A stretch of DNA of 64,000 bases. Origin: Hordeum vulgare subsp. vulgare (taxonomy: Eukaryota > Streptophyta > Magnoliopsida > Poales > Poaceae). Made by a program: the position numbers and the translations under genes. This document shows positions 36,301 to 48,326 of the stretch, in pieces. Position 1 is the first letter of the stretch. Every line of letters begins with the position of its first letter. Below the pieces are notes generated by a model, which did not search any database, was not told the DNA's origin, and saw only the letters and a list, made by a program, of their open reading frames with translations. The DNA lies in NCBI RefSeq assembly GCF_904849725.1, contig NC_058520.1, positions 400,471,993-400,535,992 on the forward strand, read 5' to 3'.

Positions 36301-38347
36301 TATACGGAGGGGGCAACCAAGGGGAATATCGGGTCTACCTCGGGTGCTCTGGGCACGGTGGCCACGTGCGGCACAGGCGACTTGGTGCGTACTTGGCATC
36401 AAGGAGGGGTGTGTCTGGTTAAAAAGGGAATCCCTGGCGCGCGCTGGTGCTCTGTCGAGGCCAGACACGAGCTGCAAGAAGAAGACAAGGCGCAAAGCAC
36501 CGTTACTGCATGCCACCAGCATGGTCACCACGACCATTCATGTCCACAATGCTCTTCTGTACAGCCAACCTTGTCTGACGCGTGAGGCTTGCATGCAGGA
36601 GGGAGATTGAGGAGTTTGGCCTCACATGGGGTAATGAAGGTGGGTCTCCCTCTCTATTTAAGTTTGCAACAACAAACTTTGGGCTAGCATAAAGGGTTTG
36701 CAATGGGAGGAATTTGAGATGAAACCTTGTCTAGCAGTCTTATGCACGGAAGGACTACAAGACTGCCAGTCTTTAGCTCAGGGGGGTGAGATTAGCTAGT
36801 AGTTGTAGTTCAAGGCTACATTTCTGCCAAAAACTAGTTTCAGAAGGGCTGCTCATATTTTTCACATGAGTATGCCATCTTTTGGTTTGGAATGATGCAC
36901 TAGTATACTAGAGATGCTCTGGAAAGATGTGGGGCATTGGCATGAGGAGAAGTATAGCAAAAAGGGGGTAAAATAGGTGTTGCCATGGTAAAAAGAAGAG
37001 GTAAAGAGAGGGAGTCACCCTCCAATAATTGACCAGAGGCCATGGCAAGATTACTGGAGGTAAAGGGGGGCTAGGTAAAGTTGTGGTAAAACTTTGAGCT
37101 CAAGGGAAATAGTGGAAGGGGCAAAAGTAGAATTTTGGTAAATGGACAGAAGGTGTTTGATGGATGCTAGGGCTAGAAAATGGATTCCAGTTGCTATGAA
37201 ACTTAACAGTATCACAAGATAGGTCAAAATGAGCTTGTACACCAATTTGGGGATTTGATGGGGAAATTTTCCAATGTAGACTTGAAAAACCCAAGAAATG
37301 GGCAGAAATGGCTTTCTGCATATAAAACCATGCAAATCAATTCCCAGAAAACCACAACTTGGTATGGTGTTATTAGTTGAGCATTATATATTGCCCAAAA
37401 AGTTTGGGTGCAATTGGAGAAACTTTATAATGTAAAGTTTCCCAAAGATAGAAATCAAAAGAGAAGGTTTTGAGGGGTTTGGGACAAGTTCATCTATTCT
37501 TCTTGATGCACTACTTGGTGTGGATGCATTATTGGTGCATAAAAACATGTCCACAAAATATGAGCACAATTGGAGACACTTGGCAATGTAGAGTTGCTCA
37601 AATTTGGATCTGGACAGATAGGGTTTTGGAATATTTAGATGAATCAAATCAACTTGGATTGAGTTGAAACTTGGCAAGATCATCACATATATAATGTGAG
37701 ACATGCCAAAATGTTACTGGGATTTATTGAGAATATTTCTTACAGAAATATTCCAAAAGATTGAAATAGGAAGAAAGGGTGTTGAAGGGTTTGGCCCAAT
37801 ATTTTGAACATGACCATGTGTTTAAACTCTTATATATTGAATAAATATGCCCACTGAGTTTCCTCAAATTTTCTCAAATATTTTGAAGGCAATAAAAATA
37901 ACTTTTCTTCATAAGGGACCATTTCTGCCCTCAGAAAAAGGTATTTGACTAAAATAGTAAAATAATTTTTAAAATAATAATCTTGTGGTTTTGGGAAGTA
38001 TTTTTGATAATAGGATTTAAATAAAATATTTGGTACAAAACAACTTCCCTAATTTGAGGACTTGTAGTACAAATCCCAACTCATGGGTTTTTGAAAGCTT
38101 AAATTAAATAAGAGCTCTTTGGTCAAAATAGTATTTGGTAAAAATATTTTCTGGTCCTATACACGTGGCATGCTCATTAGGCAATGGTTTGGGTCAAGGA
38201 GGTGACTCTAGAGAGTATAAGGAATATTGTGATTCAAACACAACAACCAAGCAAGCAACAAGCACATCAAGCATCAAAAGCTCTCACAAAACTTTTAATT
38301 GGTCCTAATTTTTTAGATAAGTTAATTTAGTGTGGAGAGTCGTGGCA
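33398..38347 (-). repeat. ~4.95-kb LTR of a minus-strand Tekay/Del-like gypsy element
   Basis: The right end is fixed by a polypurine tract and pol tail beginning at 38348, where the LTR starts TGCCACGACTC on the minus strand. The left end is placed at 33398, where the minus-strand sequence ends GGTCCCCACA. On the minus strand, a TATA-like TTAAATA (36655-36661) is followed by a GC-rich stretch (36500-35640), an AT-rich stretch and a short exon-like block ending GAGCAAG before GCAAGC (34916). This is the same order of parts as in the 3-kb G4 LTR. Such size recalls the large-LTR (LARD, Sukkula-like) group. Only one LTR is visible, so the length rests on a single copy. Confidence 0.6.
34916..34988 (-). 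other. Exon-like block with GC donor in the long LTR
   Basis: On the minus strand, CCGATGATAG precedes the block as a possible acceptor, and AGCAAG then GCAAGC...TTTGACCATG ends it. The end matches the G4 LTR block (TCATCAAG then GCAAGT...TTTGATCATG). Inferred from similarity; splicing has not been shown. Confidence 0.4.
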
Positions 38348-38366
38348 AACCTACCCACCTTACAAG
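38348..38366 (-). other. Polypurine tract of the long-LTR element
   Basis: Minus-strand GTAAGGTGGGTAGGTT abuts the LTR start TGCCAC. G4 has the same arrangement (TTAAGGTGGGAGGTT at 58281-58295). Confidence 0.75.
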
Positions 38367-38390
38367 AATCTCGTCCCCGAGATTCCTAGG

Positions 38391-38547
38391 CTAGGCGTTG
38401 GAGAGATACATAATTTTGGGTCTAAGGTAGTCTTCACGTTCCCATGTTGCTCCTTCATCGATGTGGTTGCTCCGGTGTGTCCTGAAGTGCTTGATGATAT
38501 AGCTTTGAATGCTTTGCTCATCTTCATCTAAACGTGATTGGGGTTCT
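38391..38547 (-). pseudogene. Pol C-terminal (chromodomain-like) remnant
   Basis: About 52 codons on the minus strand ending in TAG at 38391-38393. It contains EGATWEREDYL, the counterpart of KEATWEREEDL at the C-terminus of G4 Pol. This is the chromodomain-like tail of Tekay/Del integrase, which may target insertion to chromatin. The frame is not recognisable further upstream. Confidence 0.6.
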
Positions 38548-40817
38548 TGCAGTAATCTAGGCTTGACTAAGGGTCAAGGGTTTGGTGAACTAAGTTCCTA
38601 CAAGGTCCTGTCTTGCACGTGCATTCCAAAGTGAGTATATATGGCAAGGTAGTGTGTCTGGGTGCTGGTCCTGGGGCTGCGCACGTCGGTTAGTGACACG
38701 TGGATGTCTCGGGTTAGAATAGAGGGGTCACGGTCTTTGCGTAGCTCCTTGTCGATGGGGAAGTCCTTGACTCCCTCAAGGCAGGCGAACTACAGTCGCA
38801 GGTGGTCTTCATCCTAAAGGGTGTTGAAGTGTGTCATGGTAGGCTTTTCGTCGAGACCTTCTGCTTGAGTAAGTTACCCATGTATGTGCTTCGTTCGTCT
38901 CCGGTCATTTATCGTTGTCATCATGGACGCATGCTTCCAGCGTGTCTTCAGATGTTTGGCCTTCTAGCCTCTTCGTAGCTTCTTGTGAAAGGTCTGGGGC
39001 TTGGGAGGCGGGGTGAATCACCTTTGGCGGGTTTTCACCATGATCCGATTAGGATTCTCGTCCTTGATTTTTAGACCGAGAAGGGGCTCTATGATCTCTC
39101 TTGCTGTCAAAAGGCTTCATTAGCTTGACCGTCGATGCTTCTTGACATAGTTGATGTAGTCAGCAGAGGAGCGGTGGTTTACTTCTAATGCTTGGAGATT
39201 GCTTTGAGGAGCCAATCCTCTCGAGACAACACTTTACTCTTCAAAGGCATAGCGATCAACATTCTTGGGGCTTGTCCAAGCAGGACTATAGTGCCCCTGC
39301 TCTTATTGGGTGAATAAGTATATTATCCATGAGGATAACAACATACTTCCCCAAGCACCACATAAGCACAATGCTCATGAGACAGGTGAGAGGAGCGGGG
39401 ACTTGCTATGGGCAGTCACTGGACGAGGGGTTTGTGGTCCAACATAATCTAGTCATTCATGTCCATGTTCCTCATAGACATGATTGGTGGTGGTCGGGGA
39501 AGAGTATTGTCCATAGTCTAATGACTTAGAGCCGTTTCCTATGGTCATATCCCGACCATCTTATGGCTTGGTGAAGCTTTGGGACTTCAAGGAACTTAGG
39601 ATGTGAGTGAACGTCTATCATCTTATCCCTAAGCACATTCCTTAGATGCCAATAGTCTAATCTCTAATTATGGACAAAATCAACCTATTTGATCAAAGAT
39701 ACCATCTCACATAAGTCACCTCGACACCACTCATGCTAGTCAACTCCAGGGTTGAGGGAAGGGCTAAACCCAAACACCATAAGTATTATATAGCTAAGTT
39801 GCACATGCATTCCTATGTTAAGGAGACACGTAGTACCCAATCCAAGGTCATGCTTCCTTCCTGTGAATCCGATCAAGGGATTCGTCAGTCCCATCAATCA
39901 TCACTAGACCCATCACTCCTACAAATCCAATATCGATGGGGGTCTTACATGATCACCTAGAGTCCTCATAATCCTCATGTCATTGCAAGGACTACGTCAT
40001 GGTGTATCCACCAACTTCCAATGTCATAGCCAACTAATCTCCAAGGCCAAGCATATATCAGTTCGTGAATCAATTCGACAACTCCGATTACTTTTACTCA
40101 ATAGCCACCGAGAAACATGGTATCATGATCGAGATCATCGGGCTAAATCCAATTTACTCCGAATCATGTGGCCTCATTCATCACTAATACTCCACTAAGG
40201 TTACCTAGTTAACTCCAAAACTCAAGTCCAATAAGAACTCTTACTCGTTACTCCAAACCATTATGGTAACATCGTCAATCCATGACTATGACTTGATAAA
40301 TTCAATTTATTATACCACCAAGAATTTTAGCTCAATGATCATAATCGTCCTACTGAATCCAAGCTTACTCGAGGAATATGTAGGTTATGCTACTTTATCA
40401 ACTTGTTCCAACAAGTTTACCTACTTTCATACGTGTATTACGATTCACCAAGAGAGTCTAGCTATACCCTCGAGTCACCTATTGTCATCACAACAAAACA
40501 TGGTCTACAAATCATATATCCGAGAACGATCGTTACTATGGCATCAGGGTTCTGGTGCTAGCTTAGAATGAAGGGTACGTGTTTGATGTGATCACTTGTT
40601 CCATAAAGAACCCAATGCTAAGCAGGGGCTATCGGAGTTCAACGGATGCTCTGGCAAATATGTGCTTTAAACACGTGACCAAAATTTGAGCTGGGGAAGC
40701 TTGTGAGGTTTAGGTTGGTCTAGGGAGGGGTTTCCAATCATTAGGGAAAGCATAACTTCTACAGGTCATGCCTGGTTGAGCACGTTACGGTCGAAGTCTT
40801 CTGTGCTAGTTGTCTGT
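38548..40817 (-). other. Internal region of the long-LTR element, left part
   Basis: About 2.3 kb with no credible gene in any frame. It continues after the G3 insertion at 47917-48326. It is either heavily decayed pol or the non-coding interior of a large retrotransposon derivative. Confidence 0.5.
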
Positions 40818-42296
40818 TGATGACGAGTTGATGGATATACTTCTCGCCCCTCGTTGGTTACCCCAAGTGGAAGGTGGAGATGTAGTCAGCAGCAGATTTC
40901 CCTTACACGGGGACTGTAAGGTTTATCGAACCAGGAGGACTGCGAGGATCAACAAGTAGGTGTCCGCTGCTCTGGCGCTAGCAGAAGACGTGGACCTGCA
41001 CACACACCAAATAACTTTGCTCCCAACGAGTTCACAGAGGTTTTCAATCTCTCCGGCCTTGTAGTTTTCAAAGGATCAAAACACAAGTGGAAATAGTTAT
41101 AGTGATTGCAACAGAAAAGGAAATAAAAGTAGTAAATGACGGAGGTGTAAACAATGGTGGAAATATGGACCGGAGTCACATGATGTTCACTAGTGATGTC
41201 TCTCTCCCAAAAGATGATAAACAACTATGCTGGGTAAACAAATTACAGCTGGGCAATTGACAGAATTATAAACACACCGCAATGCTAATCTTGCTACTAG
41301 AAAGTTAGAGGCTCAAAAGTGATAGGCAGTACGCCAAGACAAGTAGACTGTTTATTCATCAACATCTACTTACTAATCATCCACCTTGAGATATCTATCC
41401 AGAACATCTCACTGGTATTAAGTTCCGAGCCCCACCCAAAGTGTAAACTCAAAGCAACGGACAACTGCATTAACGAACTTTGCGTAAGGTAAACAATCCT
41501 TGCAACCGTGGTCACAAGCACTGCTGTTTTCTCCTTGGTTGCAACAGCACATCCCCTAGTCTCATGTTTTTGTCACTCAAGCTAGACATCAGGGGGCATG
41601 AATCCACAATCATGCATAACGCTCCCTCTTGGAGTTACAATCTACTACTCGGCCAAAGCAATAAAAAGCAACGGAGAACATGCATGAATTACTCAAGAAC
41701 ATGACATAAAAGGAGAACCAAATATATAATTCATCATAATTTGAACATAATCTCATAATCCATCGGATCCCAGCAAACCAAGCATAGCAATAGCAGGAAA
41801 GTTACATAGATGCCTTGATTATGTAGGGCAGCTAACAAGGGCTAAACATTGAAGCACAAGATTGGAGAGAAGACATCACATAGCTACTGGTCATCGACTC
41901 ATGGTCCAAGGAGGACTACTCATGGCACGTCCAGGAAGCATCCATGGTGGTGGAGAAGCTCCCGGAGGTCAATCCTCCCTCCGACAGGGTGTCGGGAAGA
42001 GGTCTTCTGGCACTCCCGATCTCGGGAGCACTGCAGCGGTGGAACGATGGAACTCGTGAAGCTTCTGTCACGCTGATTTTTATATATTTTCTCGGTATTT
42101 TTGGGGCTCTAGAAATTTGGGTGAAAGTCCCTGCAAAAAAGGCATCAACAGACAAAAACTGGCACTAGGTGCACTGAGTTAGTAGGTTAGTCCAAATGTG
42201 TGTAAAAAGGTATAAAAGTGTAGCAAAGCATATAACAATGTCACCCAAAAGACCATGGAACAAACAGAAATTATAGATACGTTTGGGACGTATCCA
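40818..42296 (-). repeat. 3' LTR of G3, internally deleted
   Basis: It matches 46257-47911 but is about 180 bp shorter. The segment corresponding to 47489-47667 is missing at about 42051-42054. The missing part includes the TATA-like sequence of the other LTR. The end GTATCCA (expected GTATCA) carries a small change, so the boundary is good to a base or two. Confidence 0.8.
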
Positions 42297-42311
42297 CATC
42301 CCCAAGCTTAA
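42297..42311 (-). other. Polypurine tract of G3
   Basis: Minus-strand AAGCTTGGGGATG lies beside the LTR, as in G1 and G2. Confidence 0.7.
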
Positions 42312-45095
42312 TTCCTTCTCCTCCTCGAGTAGGTAAATGATAACACAAATAATTTATGTGGTGACATGCTAACACACATATAAGAAATTCAAAGTAAAAC
42401 AAGTAAGATATGTAACAATAACAAGCAAGAGTCTATATTTAGTCTTGAAAATAGCAAAGTAAGAACATAAAGGTGCAAGAGCTCTCGCTGTCCGTGACTC
42501 GAATGTCTCCAAATGGTGTTTGCATGCAAGAAGTGGGAGATGGGTTTAGAGCATAAAAAACATTATATAGTTTAATTGAGAACTCAATCTACTAAAAGTT
42601 TAGACTTTGTCTCCTTCTGAATCTTATTTTGACTCATTCCCAAACCACTAGTCAGGCACAAGTCAAAATGATCCTCTCCCTTTTGACTTTGAGCACTCAT
42701 GCAATGGATGAGCGCAAGCAAGATATGTTAGCACTTAGGACGGCAAAGAGAATAATGATGGGAAGGAAGACAAAAAAGTGTGAAAGGCTCACATCAATGA
42801 GGACAACCATAGGCGAGAGAAATCCAAATGATTGATATGATGTGAGGAGTAGTGATTTCCATGCAACGGATGCACATATGAGCTAAGGTAACCTCTCCAA
42901 TGGAACTGGTGGGGTGCATCCAACTTGCTTGCTCATGAAGACCTAGAGATCATTTTAGGAGGCTCATCATTGTAATATACAAGCCAAGTTCTATAGTGTA
43001 AGGGTCCCCACATAGTTATGCATGAATGATAATCTCTATCGAGTAAAAATATAACAATGGTGTACGAGTGTGGATCTTTCAAAAGGAATAGTAGTGTTGC
43101 CCCCTTCTCTCTTTTTATTTCTGTTTTTCTTTCTTTTTTTATTTTATTTGTGGCATATTTGGCTATTTCTATTTATCTATCATTTGTCCTCTTTGGGATC
43201 TTTTCCTAACTTAAGGGCAACACTCTATGTTTTACAAGAATAAAAAGAAGATCTTCACACTTTGTAAGAAGTACTCAACATAAAGACAGATGAAAACTAT
43301 CATGATGTATGCAAATGTATGCCTATGCCAGTGTAGCAGGATATGCTATGAAACTAGCGCGTCATGTAGCAATAATAAGGGCAAGGCCCAACTAGCATGC
43401 GGCTCCTCGATCAAGCAAAAGCATGTATGACATGAAGATCAAGTCATGAGATGGTGGATGTTGCATGGCGATGTATCTCGGAAAGGCTACGGAAATGCGT
43501 GAATAGATAGGTATGGTGGCTGTTTTGAGGAAAGATATAATGAGGCTTATGATGACACAATGTATCATGCCAAGGGTTTTGATGCACCGGCGAAGTTTGC
43601 ACCAACTCTCAAGATGAGAAAGGGCAATGCACGGTACCGAAGAGGCTAGCAAAATATGGGTGGTGGAAGTGACAACAATCGAGTACTCGCATTAGTCTGA
43701 ATAACTCATGCACTTATTATCGGTAACTCTCTATCTAGTCAGGAGATTCACAAAGAGACAAGTACCCCAAGGAGTAGTGTTTGGGGGTTTGGTTATCCTT
43801 GCGCATCCTCGACCCATCATAACGTGAGGGTACTCTATATATTCCAACCCCTCCAGAGGTTAGTGATCCATCTAGTAGCTAGAGTTCTCAACTAATTTTT
43901 TTTAGTTTTAAAAATACACACGGATTGCCCAAAATACGACACCTATCACTAATAGGCTCAAGCTCTTGACACCAAAAGTCCAAACATTACTCAAATCAAT
44001 ACCTCAAAACTATTGCAAGTTACTACTATACTTAAATAGCAACCTCAATTACCTACTCATGCAAGACACGCAACTCAGTGTAACAAGCCAACTCTCTAAA
44101 CAAGATAAGCATGATAACTCAAGAGAGTTCCAAAAAGAACCTAAATAAAAGCTCTTGAAAAGATAAACATGGAAACGAAGAGCTAAGCATGACATCAGCT
44201 ATGAAAAGATAAAGAACACAAAAAAGATAAGCATGAAAACCTATGTTGTGTTCTAGAGTGGAGTGGAGCGTGTTTCTCTCCCAAAAAAATAAGGCAAGGT
44301 TCCAACTTGTTATGAACACCAACAAAACTAAAACAAACTAAAAAGTAAAGAGCGGGACTCTCAAGCATAGTATATAACATATGAAGTGATAAAAATATAG
44401 CATGTAGAAGGACGAACTGATGATTGTTGATGGAGAAGGGGATGCACGGGGGCATCCCCAAGATTAGACGCTTCAGTCTCCTTGAATATTTCTTGGGGGT
44501 GCATGGGGGCATCCCCAAGCTTGAGCGCTTGACACTCCTGGATCTTCTTTCATCATCTTCCATCGCATACTTGAAAACTCCCTTCATACGAAACTCATCA
44601 TAAGCTGATTAGAGTGGTTAGTGTCCATAGTAAAATAATTTATTTTTTACTGTAAATAAAAAATTTCATGAATATATATTGTTTCTAAAGATTTCAAAAA
44701 GGTTTTTTCAAAGAAAAAGCAAGCTTAAGATTTACAAAACGATGAAAATGCAAAACGTGGCAGAATCTGTGAAAAACAGACCAACGGGTAGTAAATAATT
44801 TGTTCGGGGCACTTCTGCAACTCAAATCAAAAAAGTCAGAATAGACAACAGAAAGACAATTATATAGGGCATACTGTAAAAAAAACTTCATATCAAAAAT
44901 ATGATCTGGTATTTTTTGGCGAATTGTTCCGTCAAGCACACAGAATCTGTTTCTGGACAACATGTCACAACTTTTGAACTTTCTTGCAATCGGAGGCTAA
45001 AACTTGGCACAAAGCTTGAAAATAAAGATACAATGATGTTTCTACAGTAGTAACAAGCATCAAGACCACTAAAACTGAAAGTAAAAAACAAATTT
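42312..45095 (-). other. G3 non-coding 3' internal region
   Basis: About 2.8 kb, parallel in layout to the tails of G1 and G2. It holds the stem at 43093-43224 and, at 44440-44525, two GGGGATGC-type sequences (GGGGGCATCCCCAAG twice) resembling internal polypurine tracts. A 130-codon frame (44195-44587) spans them; it shares SSLGMP with the G1 and G2 short frames, but I regard it as weak. Confidence 0.65.
43093..43224 (-). repeat. Covarying inverted repeat (G3)
   Basis: AGTGTTGCCC (43093-43102) pairs with GGGCAACACT (43215-43224), a perfect 10-bp stem with a 112-nt loop that is purine-rich on the element strand. Against G1 and G2 (AGCATTGTCC with GGACAATGCT), three base pairs have changed on both sides. 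Confidence 0.7.
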
Positions 45096-45142
45096 TGTTG
45101 CCTCCCAACAAGCGCTTTCTTTTATGCCTTTGAGCTAGGCAT
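45096..45142 (-). other. Conserved post-ORF motif, copy in G3
   Basis: Minus-strand ATGCCTAGCTCAAAGGC and GCGCTTGTTGGGAGGCAAC, a few bases after the ORF stop at 45156. The flanks differ from G1 and G2 while the core is kept. Confidence 0.6.
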
Positions 45143-45155
45143 GATGTTAAAAAGA

Positions 45156-46082
45156 TCAAGTATTATCAACTCCATAAGAATAACATGTCCGAATAACGGA
45201 CTCATAAGGTAACTTAATCTTATTTTGAGGGAAGTGTTCCATTCCCTTTTTAAGGGGAAATTGGAATCTAATGGTCCCTTCTTTCATGTCAATGATAGCA
45301 CCAATGGTGCGGAGAAAAGGACGTCCCAAAATAATTGGACATGAGGGATCACACTCAATGTCCATAATAAGAAAATCAACGGGAACATAATTATCATTGA
45401 CAACAATAAGAACATCATCAATTCTCCCTAAAGGTTTCTTTATGGAAGAATCAACAATATGAACACCAAAAGAACATTGATCAAAAGGTCTCAAATCAAG
45501 CATATCATACATTCTTTTGGGCATAACGGAGGCACTAGCTCCAACATCACATAAAGCAAAGCAAGAGATATTATGGAATTTAATCTTGACCATAGGATCC
45601 CAACCATCTTCTAGTTTTCTAGGAATAGAAGTCTCTAGCTTGAGCTTCACCTCCCTAGCTTTGATAAGAGCATTGGTAATATGCTCAGTGAAGGCAATAT
45701 TGAGTGTACTAGTGTGGGGGTCTTTAGCCATTCTTTGTAAAAAAGTGATAACTTCGGAAAGACTACAATTACCAAAATTAATATCATCGCTATTAAGTAA
45801 AATTGTAGTGTCATCATCTATATTTGTTTTGCTCTCTGTTATAAAAGTTTGGATGTCTTCCCAAGTTTGGGGACGTTTAGGAGCAACTTCAAACCAAAGA
45901 TCCGGTTCCTTCCCGGGGAGACCATGCCCAGGGCATAATTCTCCATAATAACTAACATAGTCACAAGGTCTATTACTTCTATAATTACCCACAGTGGCAA
46001 GTGGAGCAATAGAAGAGAAGGTAAAATCATTGTTGTTGTGACTAGTTAAGTCACACAACTTGGTGTTCTCAGTGGAACCCAT
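45156..46082 (-). CDS. Aspartic-protease ORF of gypsy G3, intact
   Basis: An uninterrupted frame of 308 codons from ATG 46080-46082 (MGSTENTKLCD). An in-frame ATG 8 codons upstream (46106) is also possible, as both lie downstream of the primer site. Residues 1-160 have no recognised domain. The protease lies at about residues 170-280, with active-site motif CDVGASASVMP (Val where DSGA is usual) and PSCPIILGRPFLRTIGAIID. The C-terminus is IRTCYSYGVDNT. It matches the broken G1 frame but stands alone, with no Gag core before it and no RT after it. It is the only intact protease ORF among the three non-autonomous elements. Whether the enzyme is active is unknown. Confidence 0.8.
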   Translation of the reverse strand: MGSTENTKLCDLTSHNNNDFTFSSIAPLATVGNYRSNRPCDYVSYYGELCPGHGLPGKEPDLWFEVAPKRPQTWEDIQTFITESKTNIDDDTTILLNSDDINFGNCSLSEVITFLQRMAKDPHTSTLNIAFTEHITNALIKAREVKLKLETSIPRKLEDGWDPMVKIKFHNISCFALCDVGASASVMPKRMYDMLDLRPFDQCSFGVHIVDSSIKKPLGRIDDVLIVVNDNYVPVDFLIMDIECDPSCPIILGRPFLRTIGAIIDMKEGTIRFQFPLKKGMEHFPQNKIKLPYESVIRTCYSYGVDNT

Positions 46083-46229
46083 TGCAGCAGTAATAAGAAA
46101 GAACAAATCAACTAATTTTTTTGTGGTTTTTCGTATAAGACTCTAAAGGAAAAACTAGAAAGCAAACTAACAAGACTAAAAGCAACGATAAAATATAGTG
46201 TGCAACTCCCCTATCTTGAAGACTCGAGT

Positions 46230-46246
46230 CCCCGGCAACGGCGCCA
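46230..46246 (-). other. Primer binding site (tRNA-Asp), G3
   Basis: Minus-strand TGGCGCCGTTGCCGGGG is a perfect 17-nt complement of the plant tRNA-Asp 3' end. It lies 10 bases inside the 5' LTR. Confidence 0.88.
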
Positions 46247-46256
46247 GAAATTTTCT

Positions 46257-47911
46257 TGATGATGAGGGATGGATATACTTCTCGCCCCTCGTTGGTTACC
46301 CCAAGTGGAAGGTGGAGATGTAGTCAGCAGCAGATTTCCCTTACACGGGGACTGTAAGGTTTATCGAACCAGGAGGACTCCGAGGATCAACAAGTAGGTG
46401 TCGCTGCTCTTGCGCTAGCAGAAGACGTGGATCTGCACACATAACAAGTAACTTTGCTCCCAACGAGTTCAGAGAGGTCGTCAATCTCTCCGGCCTTGTA
46501 GTTTGCAAAGGATCAAAACACAAGCGGGAATAGTGATAGTGATTGCAACTTAAAAGGAAATAAAAGCAGTAAATGATGGAGGTGTAAACAATGGTGGAAA
46601 TATGGACCGGAGTCACATGATGTTCACTAGTGATGTCTCTCTCCCAAAAGACGATAAACAGCTATCATGGGTAAACAAATTATAGCCGGGAAATTGACAG
46701 AATTATAAACGCACCGCAATGCTAATCATGCTACTAGAAAGGTAGAGGCTCAAAAGTAATGGGTAGTACGCCAAGACAAGTAGACCGTTTATTCATCAGC
46801 ATCTACTTACTAATCATCCATCTTGAGATATATATCCAGAACAGCTCGCTGGTATTTAGTTGCGAGCCCCACCCGAAGTGTAAACTCAAAGCAACGGACA
46901 ACTGCATTAATGAACTTTGCGTAAGGTACAGAATCCTTGCAACCGTGGTTACAAGCACCGTTGTTTTCTCCCTGGTGGCAACAACACATCCCCTAATCTC
47001 ATGTTTCTGTCACTCAAGCTAGACATCAAGGGGCATGAACCCACAATCATGCATAACGCTCCCTCTTGGAGTTACAATCTACTACTCGGCCAAAGCAATA
47101 AAAAGCAACGGAGAACATGCATGAATTACTCAAGAACATAATATAAAAGGAGAACCAAATATATAACTCATCACAATCTGAACATAATCTCATAATCCAT
47201 CGGATCCCAGCAGACCAAGCATAGCAATAGCAGGAAAATTACATAGATGCCTTGATCATGTAGGGCAGCTCACAAGAGCTAAACATTGAAGCATAAGATT
47301 GGAGAGAAGACATCACATAGCTACTGGTCATGGACTCATGGTCCAATGAGGACTACTCACGGCACGTCCGGGAAGCATCCATGGTGGTGGAGAAGCTCCC
47401 GGAGGTGAATCCTCCCTTCGGCAGGGTGCCGGGAAGAGGTCTTCTAGCGCTCCCGATCTCGGGAGCGCTGCGGCGGCGAAACGATGGAGACATTCGCGAT
47501 TATGGATCCTCTTTGAGGGTTTCCTATCGGAGAGGTAAATATAGGCCGAAGAAGGGCACCATAGGGCGTGGGACCCACCCAGGTGACCTGGTGGCGCGGC
47601 CAGGGGGTCGGCCACGGAGGGAGGCCGCCTGGGCGAGCCCTGGATCCCCTCTAGACCACCTGTGGTGCTCGTGAAGCTTCCGTCAACCTGATTTTTATAT
47701 ATTTTTCTCGGTATTTTTGGGGCTCTGGAAATTGGGGTAAAAGTCCGTGCAAAAAAGGCATCTGCAGACAGAAAGTGGCATTGGGTGCATTGAGTTAGTA
47801 GGTTAGTGCAAATATGTGTAAAAAGGTATAAAAGTGTAGCAAAACATATAACAATGTCACCCAAAAGATCATGGAACAAACATAAATTATAGACACGTTT
47901 GGGACGTATCA
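46257..47911 (-). repeat. 5' LTR of G3
   Basis: A 1655-bp LTR. Minus-strand TATATTT at 47537-47543 is a possible TATA box and lies in the segment absent from the other LTR. Outer end ACGTATCA at 47911. Confidence 0.82.
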
Positions 47912-47916
47912 CCTGT

Positions 47917-48326
47917 CAAGGTGGATCCTTGGTGCACCTTGTCTTGCTGGTCTTCAGTTGTCGAGAAAGGCGAGAGAGAGAATAGTAGCACAGAGGGGAG
48001 TGCCAAAGGGGGCGGTATAGAGCAAGCGCAATCAAGCAAGTGTCGAAAGGCCAACTGAAACATCAAGATGAGGCAGGTGATATAGTCGCGTACTCATTGC
48101 TGGGGCAAAAGCGCGACTTATATCAAAGCATAAACAAGCAACACACAACATGGTTCCAATCAAACCATTTCACGGACTCGAGTTCGCATCCGGGACTCAC
48201 GACTCATCCTACCATAGGGGTTCTCGGGCTCACTAGTCGTGCTTGCTTCGTGCCTTGGAGAAGAGTCCGCCCAGTCTTCTGGGTCTTCTTATGTTGTCGC
48301 CATGTCATTTGTTGTTGTTTGTGATG
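47917..48326 (-). other. Internal region of the long-LTR element, right part
   Basis: About 410 bp resuming after the G3 insertion, without coding sequence. No primer site precedes the next LTR-like end at 48327, so the long-LTR element is truncated here. Confidence 0.4.

Larger units (their letters stand above)
40818..47911 (-). mobile_element. Gypsy element G3 (non-autonomous)
   Basis: A minus-strand element of about 7.1 kb: 5' LTR 46257-47911, primer site 46230-46246, protease ORF 45156-46082, conserved motif 45096-45142, stem 43093-43224, polypurine tract near 42297 and 3' LTR 40818-42296. Flanks TCTGT (40813-40817) and CCTGT (47912-47916) fit a target duplication with one mutation. LTR starts TGATACGTCCCAAACGTGTC on the minus strand. 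It has a protease but no recognisable Gag core, RT or integrase. It sits in the interior of the long-LTR element. Confidence 0.85.

Noticed and set aside
44195..44587. 130-codon ORF in the G3 tail
   Set aside because: Only a short SSLGMP piece is shared with G1 and G2, and it comes from the polypurine-tract-like DNA repeat; the rest is unrelated and not domain-like.
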